A stretch of 64,000 nt of DNA from Mycoplana azooxidifex (lineage in GTDB: Bacteria; Pseudomonadota; Alphaproteobacteria; Rhizobiales; Rhizobiaceae): the NCBI RefSeq assembly GCF_014196765.1, contig NZ_JACIEE010000004.1, forward strand, positions 108,435-172,434, in the 5' to 3' direction. Under the pieces are notes generated by a model, which saw only the letters and a program-made list of their open reading frames with translations, did no database searches and was not told where the DNA came from. Shown piece by piece: positions 27,752-38,140 of the stretch (within the stretch, counting starts at the first letter, position 1; each line of letters opens with the position of its first letter). The position numbers were made by a program, and so were the translations under genes.

Positions 27752-28828
27752 ATGCTTGAACTGAAAGACACTGCGAAGGTCGTGGGCGGGGAGACGCATA
27801 TCCACCCGACCAACCTCGTGCTCGAGCGCGGCTCGCTGAACGTGCTGCTGGGCCCGACGCTGTCTGGCAAGACCTCGCTGATGCGGCTGATGGCGGGTCT
27901 CGACAAGCCGACCTTCGGCTCGGTCTGGTTCGACGGTAAGGATGTCACCGGCGTGCGCGTGCAGGACCGCAGCGTCGCCATGGTCTACCAGCAGTTCATC
28001 AACTATCCGGCGATGACGGTCTATGAGAACATCGCCTCGCCGATGCGCATCAAGGGCGTCGACCGGGCGACAATCGACCGCGAGGTGCGCAAGGCCGCCG
28101 ACCTGCTCAGGCTCACCCCTTATCTCGACCGCACGCCCCTGAACCTTTCCGGCGGTCAGCAGCAGCGCACGGCGCTTGCGCGCGCCATCGTCAAGAATGC
28201 GAGCCTCGTCCTCCTCGACGAGCCGCTGGCGAACCTCGACTACAAGCTGCGCGAGGAAATGCGCGAGGAGCTGCCGAAGATCTTCGCCGCTTCCGGCGCG
28301 ATCTTCGTCTATGCGACGACCGAGCCATCCGAGGCACTGCTGCTAGGCGGCCACACCGCCACCATGGCGGAGGGCCGCATCACCCAGTTCGCGCCCACCA
28401 TCGACGTCTACCGCCGGCCGATCGACCTGATTACCGCCGAGACTTTCGCCGACCCCCCGCTCAATACCTTCGCCCTGACCAAGGCCAACGGGCATTTCGT
28501 GCTGGAGGGTGATCGTGTCCTGTCCGTGCCGGCCCATCTCGCCGGCATCCCCGACGGCCCCTGCACGGTGGCGTTCCAGCCGCATCACCTGGCGCTCAGC
28601 CCCCAGTCGGCGTCCGCCGCCCCGGTGACGGTCCGCACCGCGATCTCGGAGATCGCCGGCTCGGAAAGCTTCGTCCACGTCGAATTCGCCGACACGCGCT
28701 GGGTCATGCTCGCGCCCGGCATCCACGACATCGAACCGGACACCGCGATCACCGTCTTTGTCGACACGCGCCACCTGATGGCGTTCGCGCCGGACGGCAG
28801 GGCGATCGCCGGCCCGGCGGCGGCCTGA
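27752..28828 (+). CDS. glpS: Glycerol ABC importer ATP-binding protein GlpS
   Basis: A 358-residue ABC ATPase of the carbohydrate-importer type, with a C-terminal regulatory TOBE-like domain from about residue 240. Walker A is GPTLSGKT, the Q-loop MVYQQF, the signature LSGGQQQR, Walker B LVLLDEP and the D-loop ANLD. The switch position that should be histidine reads YATTEPSEAL, where its partner GlpT has YVTHDQTEAL, so the H-loop histidine is replaced by threonine. It is the first of six transporter genes that with glpD form the rhizobial glycerol operon. GGAG six bases upstream fixes the start. Confidence 0.93.
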   Translation: MLELKDTAKVVGGETHIHPTNLVLERGSLNVLLGPTLSGKTSLMRLMAGLDKPTFGSVWFDGKDVTGVRVQDRSVAMVYQQFINYPAMTVYENIASPMRIKGVDRATIDREVRKAADLLRLTPYLDRTPLNLSGGQQQRTALARAIVKNASLVLLDEPLANLDYKLREEMREELPKIFAASGAIFVYATTEPSEALLLGGHTATMAEGRITQFAPTIDVYRRPIDLITAETFADPPLNTFALTKANGHFVLEGDRVLSVPAHLAGIPDGPCTVAFQPHHLALSPQSASAAPVTVRTAISEIAGSESFVHVEFADTRWVMLAPGIHDIEPDTAITVFVDTRHLMAFAPDGRAIAGPAAA

Positions 28829-28838
28829 GGAGGACCCC

Positions 28839-29909
<1,071 letters not shown>

Positions 29910-29912
29910 GCC

Positions 29913-30779
29913 ATGGATAGAACCTGGAACAACAAGGCCTGGTTCATGGTCCTGCCGGTGCTGCTGCTGGTGGCCTTCTCGGCCGTCATCCCGCTGATGA
30001 CAGTGGTGAACTATTCAGTGCAAGACACGTTCGGCAACAACCAGTTCTTCTGGGCCGGCACCGACTGGTTCGTGAAGATCCTACATTCGGACCGCTTCTG
30101 GCAGGCGCTCGGCCGCAATCTCCTGTTCTCGGCGATCATTCTTTCGATCGAGATCCCGCTCGGCATCCTGATCGCGCTGAACATGCCCAAGAAGGGCATC
30201 GGCGTGCCGGTCTGCCTCGTGCTGATGGCGCTGCCCTTGCTCATCCCCTGGAACGTGGTCGGCACGATCTGGCAGGTCTTCGGTCGCGTCGACATTGGCC
30301 TGCTCGGCTTCACGCTGAAGGCACTCGGCTTCGACTACAACTACGTCAACGACGTCTTCGACGCCTGGCTGACGCTGATCGTCATGGACGTCTGGCACTG
30401 GACGAGCCTCGTCGTGCTGCTCTGCTATGCCGGCCTCGTCTCGATCCCCGAAGCCTACTACCAGGCCGCCAAGATCGACGGCGCCTCGCGCTGGGCCGTC
30501 TTCCGCTACATCCAGCTGCCGAAGATGAAGCGCGTGCTGCTGATCGCCTTCCTTCTGCGCTTCATGGACAGTTTCATGATCTATACCGAACCCTTCGTCG
30601 TCACCGGCGGCGGCCCCGGTAACTCGACCACCTTCCTGTCGATCGACCTCGTCAAGATGGCGATCGGCCAGTTCGACCTCGGGCCGGCCGCAGCCATGTC
30701 GCTCATCTACTTCCTCATCATCCTGCTTCTGTCGTGGATCTTCTACACGGTCATGACCAGCAGCGACGAACAGGCCTGA
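29913..30779 (+). CDS. glpP: Glycerol ABC importer permease GlpP
   Basis: A 288-residue inner-membrane permease of the MalF/UgpA type, six helices. The EAA loop that contacts an ATPase is visible as EAYYQAAKIDGASRWAVFRYI (21 residues here shortened: EAYYQAAKIDGASRW), with the conserved Glu, Ala and Gly. ATG 29913 lies three bases after the glpT stop, so translation is probably coupled. It pairs with GlpQ to form the channel. Confidence 0.92.
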   Translation: MDRTWNNKAWFMVLPVLLLVAFSAVIPLMTVVNYSVQDTFGNNQFFWAGTDWFVKILHSDRFWQALGRNLLFSAIILSIEIPLGILIALNMPKKGIGVPVCLVLMALPLLIPWNVVGTIWQVFGRVDIGLLGFTLKALGFDYNYVNDVFDAWLTLIVMDVWHWTSLVVLLCYAGLVSIPEAYYQAAKIDGASRWAVFRYIQLPKMKRVLLIAFLLRFMDSFMIYTEPFVVTGGGPGNSTTFLSIDLVKMAIGQFDLGPAAAMSLIYFLIILLLSWIFYTVMTSSDEQA

Positions 30780-30789
30780 GGAGGACGAG

Positions 30790-31685
<896 letters not shown>

Positions 31686-31686
<1 letters not shown>

Positions 31687-32105
31687 TGGCCGCAACCACG
31701 AACAACAACAGCCGCTGGCCGCTGGCGCTCCTGGCCGTGCTGGTCATCTATGCGCTCGCAGCCGCGGTGCTGGTCATGTCGCTGCCGGTCAAGGACGGCG
31801 GGCGCGACTGGTTCGCGCCGCTCGTGCCCGGCGGCTGGATGGCATGGTCGTTTCCGACGGCCATGTTCTTCCTCACCATCTTCACGCTGCTGGCGCTGAT
31901 GGCGGTCTGGGAATACGCGCGGCCGGGAGGAAATCCGCGCATCGGCATCCTGCGCTTCGAGACGACACGCGGCGACCGGCTGTTCATCTCGCTGCTCGGC
32001 TCGGCATTCATCAATCTCGCATGGCTGGGGCTCATCGGCCCCAACCTGTGGTGGGCACTCGCCTTGAGCGTGGTCTACGCCATCGGCGTGTTCCGCTACG
32101 TCTGA
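31686..32105 (+). CDS. glpU: Small membrane protein GlpU of the glycerol importer operon (DUF2160)
   Basis: A 139-residue protein with three to four predicted membrane helices (about residues 12-32, 50-72, 98-116, 120-137). It belongs to the DUF2160 family, which occurs almost only next to this type of glycerol/sugar ABC importer. Its function is unknown; an accessory membrane subunit of GlpPQ is the natural guess. The ATG overlaps the glpQ stop (TGATG). It is followed by a perfect palindrome before glpV. A longer upstream frame lies inside glpQ and is not real. Confidence 0.88.
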
Positions 32106-32118
32106 CGCATCCAAGCTC

Positions 32119-32142
32119 GAAGGACCGGAGCTCCGGTCCTTC
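32119..32142 (+). promoter_or_regulatory. Perfect 24-base palindrome between glpU and glpV
   Basis: GAAGGACCGGAG followed directly by its exact reverse complement CTCCGGTCCTTC, 14 bases after the glpU stop and 35 before the glpV start. There is no T run. A hairpin here could protect the upstream transcript end or set a higher level of glpV, as intercistronic hairpins do near binding-protein genes. It could also be a protein-binding dyad. Confidence 0.6.
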
Positions 32143-32176
32143 AACCCGCATTCGCAAACCCTGAGGGAGGAAAACT

Positions 32177-33901
32177 ATGCGAAAGCATCTGATGACAACG
32201 ACTGCAGCCATGCTGCTGGCCTTTACCGGCACGGCATTCGCGGACATGGAGGCCGCGAAGAAATTCCTCGACGCCGAGATCGGCGACATGTCGAGCCTCG
32301 ACCGCGCCGCACAGGAAGCGGAAATGCAATGGTTCATCGACGCCGCCAAGCCCTTTGCCGGCATGGACATCAAGGTCGTGTCGGAGACGATCACCACGCA
32401 TGAATATGAGTCCAAGGTTCTGGCAAAGGCATTCTCGGACATCACTGGAATCAAGATCACCCACGACCTGATCGGTGAAGGCGATGTTATCGAGAAGCTC
32501 CAGACGCAGATGCAGTCGGGCGAAAACATCTACGACGCCTATGTCAACGATTCGGACCTGATCGGCACGCACTGGCGCTACCAGCAGGCCCGCTCGCTGA
32601 CCGACTTCATGGCCAACGAGGGCAAGGACGTCACCAACCCGGGCCTCGACCTCGCCGACTTCATCGGCACCTCGTTCACGACAGCTCCTGATGGCAAGCT
32701 CTACCAGTTGCCGGACCAGCAGTTCGCGAACCTCTACTGGTTCCGCTACGACTGGTTCAACGACGAGAAGAACAAGGCGGACTTCAAGGCCAAGTATGGC
32801 TACGACCTCGGCGTTCCGGTCAACTGGTCTGCTTACGAGGACATCGCCGAGTTCTTCACCGGTCGCGAAATCGACGGCAAGAAGGTCTATGGCCACATGG
32901 ACTACGGCAAGAAGGACCCCTCGCTCGGCTGGCGCTTCACCGATGCCTGGCTGTCGATGGCCGGCAACGGCGACAAGGGCATTCCGAACGGCCTTCCTGT
33001 CGACGAGTGGGGCATCAAGGTCAACGAGAAGTCACAGCCGGTCGGGTCTTGCGTTGCCCGCGGTGGCGACACCAACGGCCCAGCTGCGGTCTATTCGATC
33101 GAGAAGTATTTGCAGTGGCTGAAGGCCTACGCGCCGGCGGCCGCGCAGGGCATGACCTTCTCGGAATCCGGCCCGGTTCCTTCGCAGGGCGAAGTCGCCC
33201 AGCAGATGTTCACCTATACGGCGTTCACCGCCGACTTCGTGAAGCCGGGCCTGCCGGTCGTCAACGAGGACGGCACGCCGAAGTGGCGTTTCGCCCCGTC
33301 GCCGCACGGCGTCTACTGGAAGGACGGCATGAAGCTCGGCTACCAGGACGTGGGTTCCTGGACGCTGCTGAAGTCCACGCCTGACGACCGCGCCAAGGCG
33401 GCCTGGCTCTATGCGCAGTTCGTGACCTCGAAGACCGTGGACGTGAAGAAGAGCCATGTCGGCCTGACGCTCATCCGCGAATCCTCGATCGCCCACAAGT
33501 CCTTCACGGAACGTGCACCGAAGCTCGGTGGTCTCATCGAGTTCTACCGTTCGCCGGCCCGCGTTCAGTGGTCGCCGACCGGCACGAACATCCCAGACTA
33601 TCCGAAGCTCGCCCAGCTGTGGTGGCAGGCGATCGGTGATGCGTCTTCCGGCGCCAAGACCGCCCAGGAAGCCATGGACTCGCTTTGCGCCGAGCAGGAG
33701 CAGGTCCTGAGCCGCCTGGAACGCGCCGGCGTCATGGGCGACATGGGCCCGAAGCTCGCCGAAGAGCATGACATCGACTACTGGAACAAGGACGCCGTTT
33801 CCAAGGGCAACCTGGCTCCGCAGTTGAAGATTGCAGACGAGAAAGAAAAGCCCCTCACCGTCAACTACGACGAACTCGTCAAGAGCTGGCAGGCGAAGTG
33901 A
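32177..33901 (+). CDS. glpV: Glycerol ABC importer substrate-binding protein GlpV
   Basis: A 574-residue periplasmic binding protein, unusually long for the family. A Sec signal peptide ends at TGTAFA (residue 22). No lipobox is present, so it should be soluble in the periplasm. The extracellular solute-binding family 1 fold shows as IKVVSETITTHEYESKVLAK, QTQMQSGENIYDAYV and TAPDGKLYQLPDQQFANLYW. It delivers glycerol to GlpPQ-ST. GGGAGG at 32165-32170 sets the start. It ends the operon: no glycerol kinase gene follows in this window, so glpK must lie elsewhere. Confidence 0.93.
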   Translation: MRKHLMTTTAAMLLAFTGTAFADMEAAKKFLDAEIGDMSSLDRAAQEAEMQWFIDAAKPFAGMDIKVVSETITTHEYESKVLAKAFSDITGIKITHDLIGEGDVIEKLQTQMQSGENIYDAYVNDSDLIGTHWRYQQARSLTDFMANEGKDVTNPGLDLADFIGTSFTTAPDGKLYQLPDQQFANLYWFRYDWFNDEKNKADFKAKYGYDLGVPVNWSAYEDIAEFFTGREIDGKKVYGHMDYGKKDPSLGWRFTDAWLSMAGNGDKGIPNGLPVDEWGIKVNEKSQPVGSCVARGGDTNGPAAVYSIEKYLQWLKAYAPAAAQGMTFSESGPVPSQGEVAQQMFTYTAFTADFVKPGLPVVNEDGTPKWRFAPSPHGVYWKDGMKLGYQDVGSWTLLKSTPDDRAKAAWLYAQFVTSKTVDVKKSHVGLTLIRESSIAHKSFTERAPKLGGLIEFYRSPARVQWSPTGTNIPDYPKLAQLWWQAIGDASSGAKTAQEAMDSLCAEQEQVLSRLERAGVMGDMGPKLAEEHDIDYWNKDAVSKGNLAPQLKIADEKEKPLTVNYDELVKSWQAK

Positions 33902-33912
33902 TCGCACGAAAA

Positions 33913-33982
33913 CAGGGTCCAAGCGGACCTGGACCCTGACCAAAGCGCCGCCCGGAGGGAGACTTCCGGGCGGTTCTGTTTT
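33913..33982 (+). terminator. Tandem hairpins ending the glp operon
   Basis: Two hairpins follow glpV. The first pairs CAGGGTCCA (33913-33921) with TGGACCCTG (33930-33938). The second pairs CCGCCCGGA (33948-33956) with TCCGGGCGG (33965-33973) and is followed by TTCTGTTTTC, a convincing rho-independent terminator. Confidence 0.82.
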
Positions 33983-34054
33983 CGGCAAGGAACAGGCGCA
34001 TTGCGCCATGCAGCGCGGGCGCTGGCAGTCGCTAGACTTCCTCGGCCGATCCGT

Positions 34055-35176
34055 TCAGATCCGCGTCGCCTTCAACCGGTTCTCATCCAGTACAATGCCA
34101 AGCCCGGGCGCCTCGCCGAGCTCCAGCCAACCACCCTTGTGTTGCAGCGGCATCACTAGCGGATAGTCGCGGCGGGCCTCGCTCCACTCGGGGTTGTCGT
34201 AGGGATATTCCAGGAAGGGCGCATCGCCACAGCCGGCCGTCAGGTGAGCGTTGGCCAGAACGCCGATACCGTTGGTCCAGCTGTGCGGCGTAAAGGTCAC
34301 ACCCGCCTCGCGCGCCTGGTAGGCAAGCCTGCGGCAGCCGGTGATGCCGCCGACCAGGGCCACGTCCGGCTGGATCACGTCGAAGGCCCGTTCCTCGATG
34401 ATATCGCGGAATTCGTAGAGCTCGCGCGTCATCTCGCCGCCGGCGATCCGCACCGAGGTCGCCTCCTTCAGTGCCTTCATGCCCTTTCGGTCGGAGCGAT
34501 GCAGCGGCTCCTCCATCCAGTATATCCCGAGCCGCTCAAGCTCCCTGGCAACTGCCAGCGCATCCTTGAAGGTCCAGGGCAGCGTCGTATCCCATGGCAT
34601 CCGCCAACCCTGGTTGCAGTCGACCATCAGCTCCAGCCGATCGCCGACCCGCGCGCGGATCGCCTCCAACGCGCGGACGTCGTCGCGCCATCCGTTGCGA
34701 CCGCCGGCAGACGACGAGAAGCGCACCTTCATCGCCGGAAACCCCTCCGAGATATAGCGCTCGGCCTGCTCGGCCATGGCGGACGGCTCCCGCAGAACGC
34801 CGGAGGAAGCGTAGAGCCGGACCCGATCGGCGCGTCCACCAAGCATGCGCCAGACCGGCTCGCCGATGATCTTGCCGGACAGGTCCCACAGCGCCAGGTC
34901 CAGCGGCCAGCAGCGGCCATAGTGAAAATTGATGTGCGACAGCACCTCGTAGTGCCGCTCCAGATGGCGCGGATCCTGGCCGATAAACAGGTCCTCGTGC
35001 CCCTCGAACCCCTTCATCAGGTCGCCCGAACCGATGCCCTCCCGGCCCTCGTCGTCGCGCACCCGGACGATCGTCGCATCGAAGTGATGCCGCGGCCTGC
35101 CGTCCCAGCTCGCCTTGAATGGCGGATCGAGCGGCAGCCGGTGGTGGGAGATCTCGATGGATGTGATCTTGCTCAT
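34055..35176 (-). CDS. Mandelate racemase/muconate lactonizing enzyme-family protein
   Basis: A 373-residue enolase-superfamily enzyme that abstracts a proton next to a carboxylate, using Mg2+. Visible: the N-terminal capping domain (ISHHRLPLDPPF), a barrel lysine in FPAMKVRFSS (a Lys-x-Arg form), metal ligands in MVDCNQGW, WMEEPLHR and IAGGEMTRE, DVIQPDVALVGGI, and the histidine region TPHSWTNGIG. Sugar-acid dehydratases and lactone isomerases of this type are common in rhizobia, but I cannot name the substrate. The start at 35176 was chosen because the longer frame runs into the adjoining repeat. The aldehyde and alcohol dehydrogenase genes upstream on the same strand suggest one catabolic pathway. 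Confidence 0.85.
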   Translation of the reverse strand: MSKITSIEISHHRLPLDPPFKASWDGRPRHHFDATIVRVRDDEGREGIGSGDLMKGFEGHEDLFIGQDPRHLERHYEVLSHINFHYGRCWPLDLALWDLSGKIIGEPVWRMLGGRADRVRLYASSGVLREPSAMAEQAERYISEGFPAMKVRFSSSAGGRNGWRDDVRALEAIRARVGDRLELMVDCNQGWRMPWDTTLPWTFKDALAVARELERLGIYWMEEPLHRSDRKGMKALKEATSVRIAGGEMTRELYEFRDIIEERAFDVIQPDVALVGGITGCRRLAYQAREAGVTFTPHSWTNGIGVLANAHLTAGCGDAPFLEYPYDNPEWSEARRDYPLVMPLQHKGGWLELGEAPGLGIVLDENRLKATRI

Positions 35177-35210
35177 GGGTACTGCTCCCTCTCGTGTTCT
35201 TGCGCGGCAC

Positions 35211-35355
35211 CCGCCCCTCATCCGGCTGCCGCCACCTTCTCCCCGTTCTGACGGGGAGAAGGGATATGCCGTGCCCTCTCCGTTTCTCGCCGGCGTTGTG
35301 CGAGCCACGTCCCCTCTCCCCGTCGGGACGGGGAGAGGGCTAGGGTGAGGGGCGG
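35211..35355. repeat. Composite palindromic intergenic element (RIME-like)
   Basis: Outer arms CCGCCCCTCA (35211-35220) and TGAGGGGCGG (35346-35355) enclose two strong hairpins. One is CTTCTCCCCGT with ACGGGGAGAAG (35236-35261, loop TCTG). The other is CCCTCTCCCCGT with ACGGGGAGAGGG (35312-35339, loop CGGG). This mosaic of CTCCCC hairpins is typical of repeated intergenic elements in rhizobia and differs from the element at 19486. It separates the aldehyde dehydrogenase and enolase-family genes and could act as a transcript break. Confidence 0.7.
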
Positions 35356-35371
35356 CTTAGCCCAATCGCCG

Positions 35372-36871
35372 TCAACCGAACTGCTGCCAGATGGTCTTGT
35401 AGTCGCAATACTTGTCGATCGCATGCACCGACCGGTCGCGCCCGAAGCCAGACTGCTTGAAACCGCCGAAGGGTGTGGCGAAACTCGACATGTCGTAGGT
35501 GTTGATCCACACCGTACCGGCATGCAGCGCCTCGGAGAAGCGGTGCGCGCGGTCCATGTCCTTCGTGAAGACGGCGCCGGCCAGGCCGTAGATCGTGTCG
35601 TTGGCGATGGCGAGCGCTTCTTCCTCCGTATCGAAAGGAATGGCCGCCAGCACCGGGCCGAAGATTTCCTGCCGCGCGATCCGCATGTCGTTGGATACGT
35701 CGACGAAGACCCCCGGCGAGACATAGTAGCCGCCGGTCTCCGAAAGCACCCGTTCGGCCCCGAAGGCGCGGCGCGCACCCTGCTGCTCTCCGTCTGCGAT
35801 CATGGACAGCACCTTGTGCATATGCGCCTCCTCGATTAGCGCGCCGATCTGCGCTGTGGGGTCGAGCGGATGCTTCAGCGCGATCTCGCGGTCGGCGACG
35901 TCCCTGATCTTCTCGATCAGCCTGTCCTGTACCGAGCGCTGGACGAGCAGCCGCGTCGAGGCATGGCAGGTCTCGCCGGAATTGTAGAAGCATCCCCAGG
36001 CCACAGCCGATGCCGCAGCGTCGAGGTCGGCATCGTCGAACACGACCAGCGGCGACTTGCCGCCGAGTTCCAGCGCCACCCGCTTGACGTTCGATTGCGC
36101 AGCATAGCCCATGATCAGCTTGCCGACCTCGGTGGAGCCGGTGAACGCGATCATGTCGACGTCCATGTGCAGCGCCAGCGGCCTGCCGGTGTCCTGGCCA
36201 TAACCCGTGACGACGTTGAGCACGCCGGCCGGAAGCCCGGCCTCGACCGCAAGTGCCGCAAGCCGCAGCGCCGAGAGCGACGATTGCTCCGCAGGCTTCA
36301 GCACCACGGAGTTCCCGGCCGCGATCGCCGGCCCCAGCTTCCAGGCGTCGATGATCAACGGATAGTTCCACGGCGTGATCGCGCCGATGACGCCGAGCGG
36401 CACCTTACGGACGAGGGCGCGCGCCTTCGGTCCGGTCGGCGCGATCTCGTCGTACATCTTGTCGATCATCTCGCCATAGTACTGGATGCCGTCGGCGCAG
36501 AGGCGCACGTCGACATTGAGCGAGGCCATCACCGGCTTGCCGACATCGATCGTCTCGAGCATGGCGAGTTCCTCGCCATGGGCACGGATCAGTTCCGCCC
36601 AGGCCAGCATGATCCGCTTTTTCTCGCCCGGTTCCTTGTGGCGCCAAGTCCCGGCATCGAAGGCTGCACGCGCGGCCGAAACGGCCGCATCGATATCGGC
36701 GGCATTGCCGCGCGCCAGCGTGCCACCCGGCTTGCCGTCCATCGGGCGGATGCGGGTGAAGGTCTCGCCCGAAAGCGAGGGCCGGAAGGCGCCGTCGATG
36801 AAGTGGCGGCCCTCGAGCCTCACTTCAGCCAGCACCTTTTCCCAGTGGTCACGGCTCAATTGCGTGGTCAT
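35372..36871 (-). CDS. NAD(P)-dependent aldehyde dehydrogenase
   Basis: A 499-residue aldehyde dehydrogenase. Landmarks: ITPWNYPLIIDAWKLGPAIA, the cofactor loop FTGSTEVGK, the general base in ALELGGKSPLVVFDDAD, the nucleophile in NSGETCHASTRLL, and EIFGPVLAAIPF. It is closest in style to the PuuC/gamma-glutamyl-gamma-aminobutyraldehyde dehydrogenase group, but the substrate is open. GAGGTGAGAC precedes the start. The iron alcohol dehydrogenase gene lies 15 bases upstream on the same strand, so an alcohol-to-aldehyde-to-acid sequence is likely. Confidence 0.92.
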   Translation of the reverse strand: MTTQLSRDHWEKVLAEVRLEGRHFIDGAFRPSLSGETFTRIRPMDGKPGGTLARGNAADIDAAVSAARAAFDAGTWRHKEPGEKKRIMLAWAELIRAHGEELAMLETIDVGKPVMASLNVDVRLCADGIQYYGEMIDKMYDEIAPTGPKARALVRKVPLGVIGAITPWNYPLIIDAWKLGPAIAAGNSVVLKPAEQSSLSALRLAALAVEAGLPAGVLNVVTGYGQDTGRPLALHMDVDMIAFTGSTEVGKLIMGYAAQSNVKRVALELGGKSPLVVFDDADLDAAASAVAWGCFYNSGETCHASTRLLVQRSVQDRLIEKIRDVADREIALKHPLDPTAQIGALIEEAHMHKVLSMIADGEQQGARRAFGAERVLSETGGYYVSPGVFVDVSNDMRIARQEIFGPVLAAIPFDTEEEALAIANDTIYGLAGAVFTKDMDRAHRFSEALHAGTVWINTYDMSSFATPFGGFKQSGFGRDRSVHAIDKYCDYKTIWQQFG

Positions 36872-36886
36872 GTCTCACCTCGAAAG

Positions 36887-38029
36887 TCAGAGCGTCTTCG
36901 GCAGCGCCATCATGCGCCGAGCGAAGGCATCGATATCGGCATCGGAAATCTCGCGGACGGTCGAGCGCCGCATGGGCTGGTTCTCGGGTGCGCGCATCTC
37001 GCCTGCCAGTGCTGCGGCATCGTAGCCGGAAAAGGCCTCAGGCAGCGCGCGTTCGATCCCCGCGCGGTCCATCAGGCCCGAGACGAAGGCAGGCAGATCG
37101 GATGCCGATTCCACCCTGCAGGCCCGGGCCGCGGCCTTCAGGTCCGGCGTGTCCGCCTCGACCAGCCAACCGAGCGTGGCCTCGAAGGCAAGCGCGGTTG
37201 CAAGCCCGTGATGGACCGTCGCAAGCCCTGCCAGCGCATGGCTGATGTTGTGCGCGACCGCCGTGCCGCAATTGTCGATGGCGATGCCGGCATAGCAGGA
37301 CCCGATCAGCACCTTGCCGCGTGCCTCCAGATTGCGCGGCTCCCTGACCGCGGTCTCCAGCGCTCCGGACAGGAGTTGCAGCGCTTCATGCGCATAGAAC
37401 TGGCCGCCGGCATGCGTGTTCCGGTTTGTGGCCGCCTCGAAGGCATGGATGAAGGCGTCGAGCCCGCACCAGGCAGTCAGCGTCGCGGAAAGCGTCGCCG
37501 TCAGCACCGGGTCGAGCAGCACCAGGTCCGCCTTCGTCTCTCGCCCCCAGATCCACAGCTTCTTGCCCTCCGCACTTGCGAAGATGTTCGTTGCCGAAGT
37601 CTCCGAGCCGGTCCCGGCAGTGGTCGGCACCAGGATCTTCTTCAACGGGTTTTCCGGCAGCGGATTGGCGGCGAGCGCATAGTGCATCGCGTCCTCGCCG
37701 GAGGCTGCGCAGCAGGCCGCGATCTTGGCGATGTCCAGCGCCGATCCGCCACCAACACCGATCACGAGGTCGCATCCGGCGACCACCGCCGTCGCCTCGC
37801 GGACATGCTTCAGCTTCGGCTCTCCGGAGAAGCCCGAAAAGGTCCGGCTCTCGATGCCCTCCCCGGAAAGTTGCGCGGCAATCGCATCGGCGAGCCCCGC
37901 CTGCGCCAGGAAACCGTCTATCACAATCGCCGCACACCCCGCGCCGAACTCCTTGGCGGCCTTGCCGATCGTCTCGTGGAGATTGTTCCCGAAGCGGATT
38001 TCCGGAACGAAAGAGGTGGTGAACGGCAC
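36887..38029 (-). CDS. Iron-containing alcohol dehydrogenase
   Basis: A 380-residue group III alcohol dehydrogenase. The N-terminal cofactor part has VIGVGGGSALDIAKIAACC and the phosphate-side PTTAGTGSETSATNIF. The metal site is in the all-helical half: DAFIHAFEAATNR, NISHALAGLATVHHGLATAL, with the expected Asp and three His. It starts with GTG (38027-38029), supported by AGGAG seven bases upstream. Maleylacetate reductases share this fold, so alcohol oxidation is likely but not certain. It is the promoter-proximal gene of the minus-strand operon and is divergent from the LysR gene. Confidence 0.9.
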   Translation of the reverse strand: MPFTTSFVPEIRFGNNLHETIGKAAKEFGAGCAAIVIDGFLAQAGLADAIAAQLSGEGIESRTFSGFSGEPKLKHVREATAVVAGCDLVIGVGGGSALDIAKIAACCAASGEDAMHYALAANPLPENPLKKILVPTTAGTGSETSATNIFASAEGKKLWIWGRETKADLVLLDPVLTATLSATLTAWCGLDAFIHAFEAATNRNTHAGGQFYAHEALQLLSGALETAVREPRNLEARGKVLIGSCYAGIAIDNCGTAVAHNISHALAGLATVHHGLATALAFEATLGWLVEADTPDLKAAARACRVESASDLPAFVSGLMDRAGIERALPEAFSGYDAAALAGEMRAPENQPMRRSTVREISDADIDAFARRMMALPKTL

Positions 38030-38095
38030 GAGCGGCTCCTGAGGCCCGGAAATCGGAGCCTTTACCCTGCATCACGATCTGATATTTTCAAATCC

Positions 38096-38118
38096 ATCGA
38101 AATTTCAGGAATTTCGAT
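38096..38118. promoter_or_regulatory. Candidate LysR operator between the alcohol dehydrogenase and LysR genes
   Basis: A perfect 9-base inverted repeat ATCGAAATT (38096-38104) and AATTTCGAT (38110-38118) with spacer TCAGG, 23 bases before the LysR start. Position and symmetry fit a LysR recall/recognition site controlling both directions. Confidence 0.55.
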
Positions 38119-38140
38119 AACCTGAGATCATGATGGGCCC

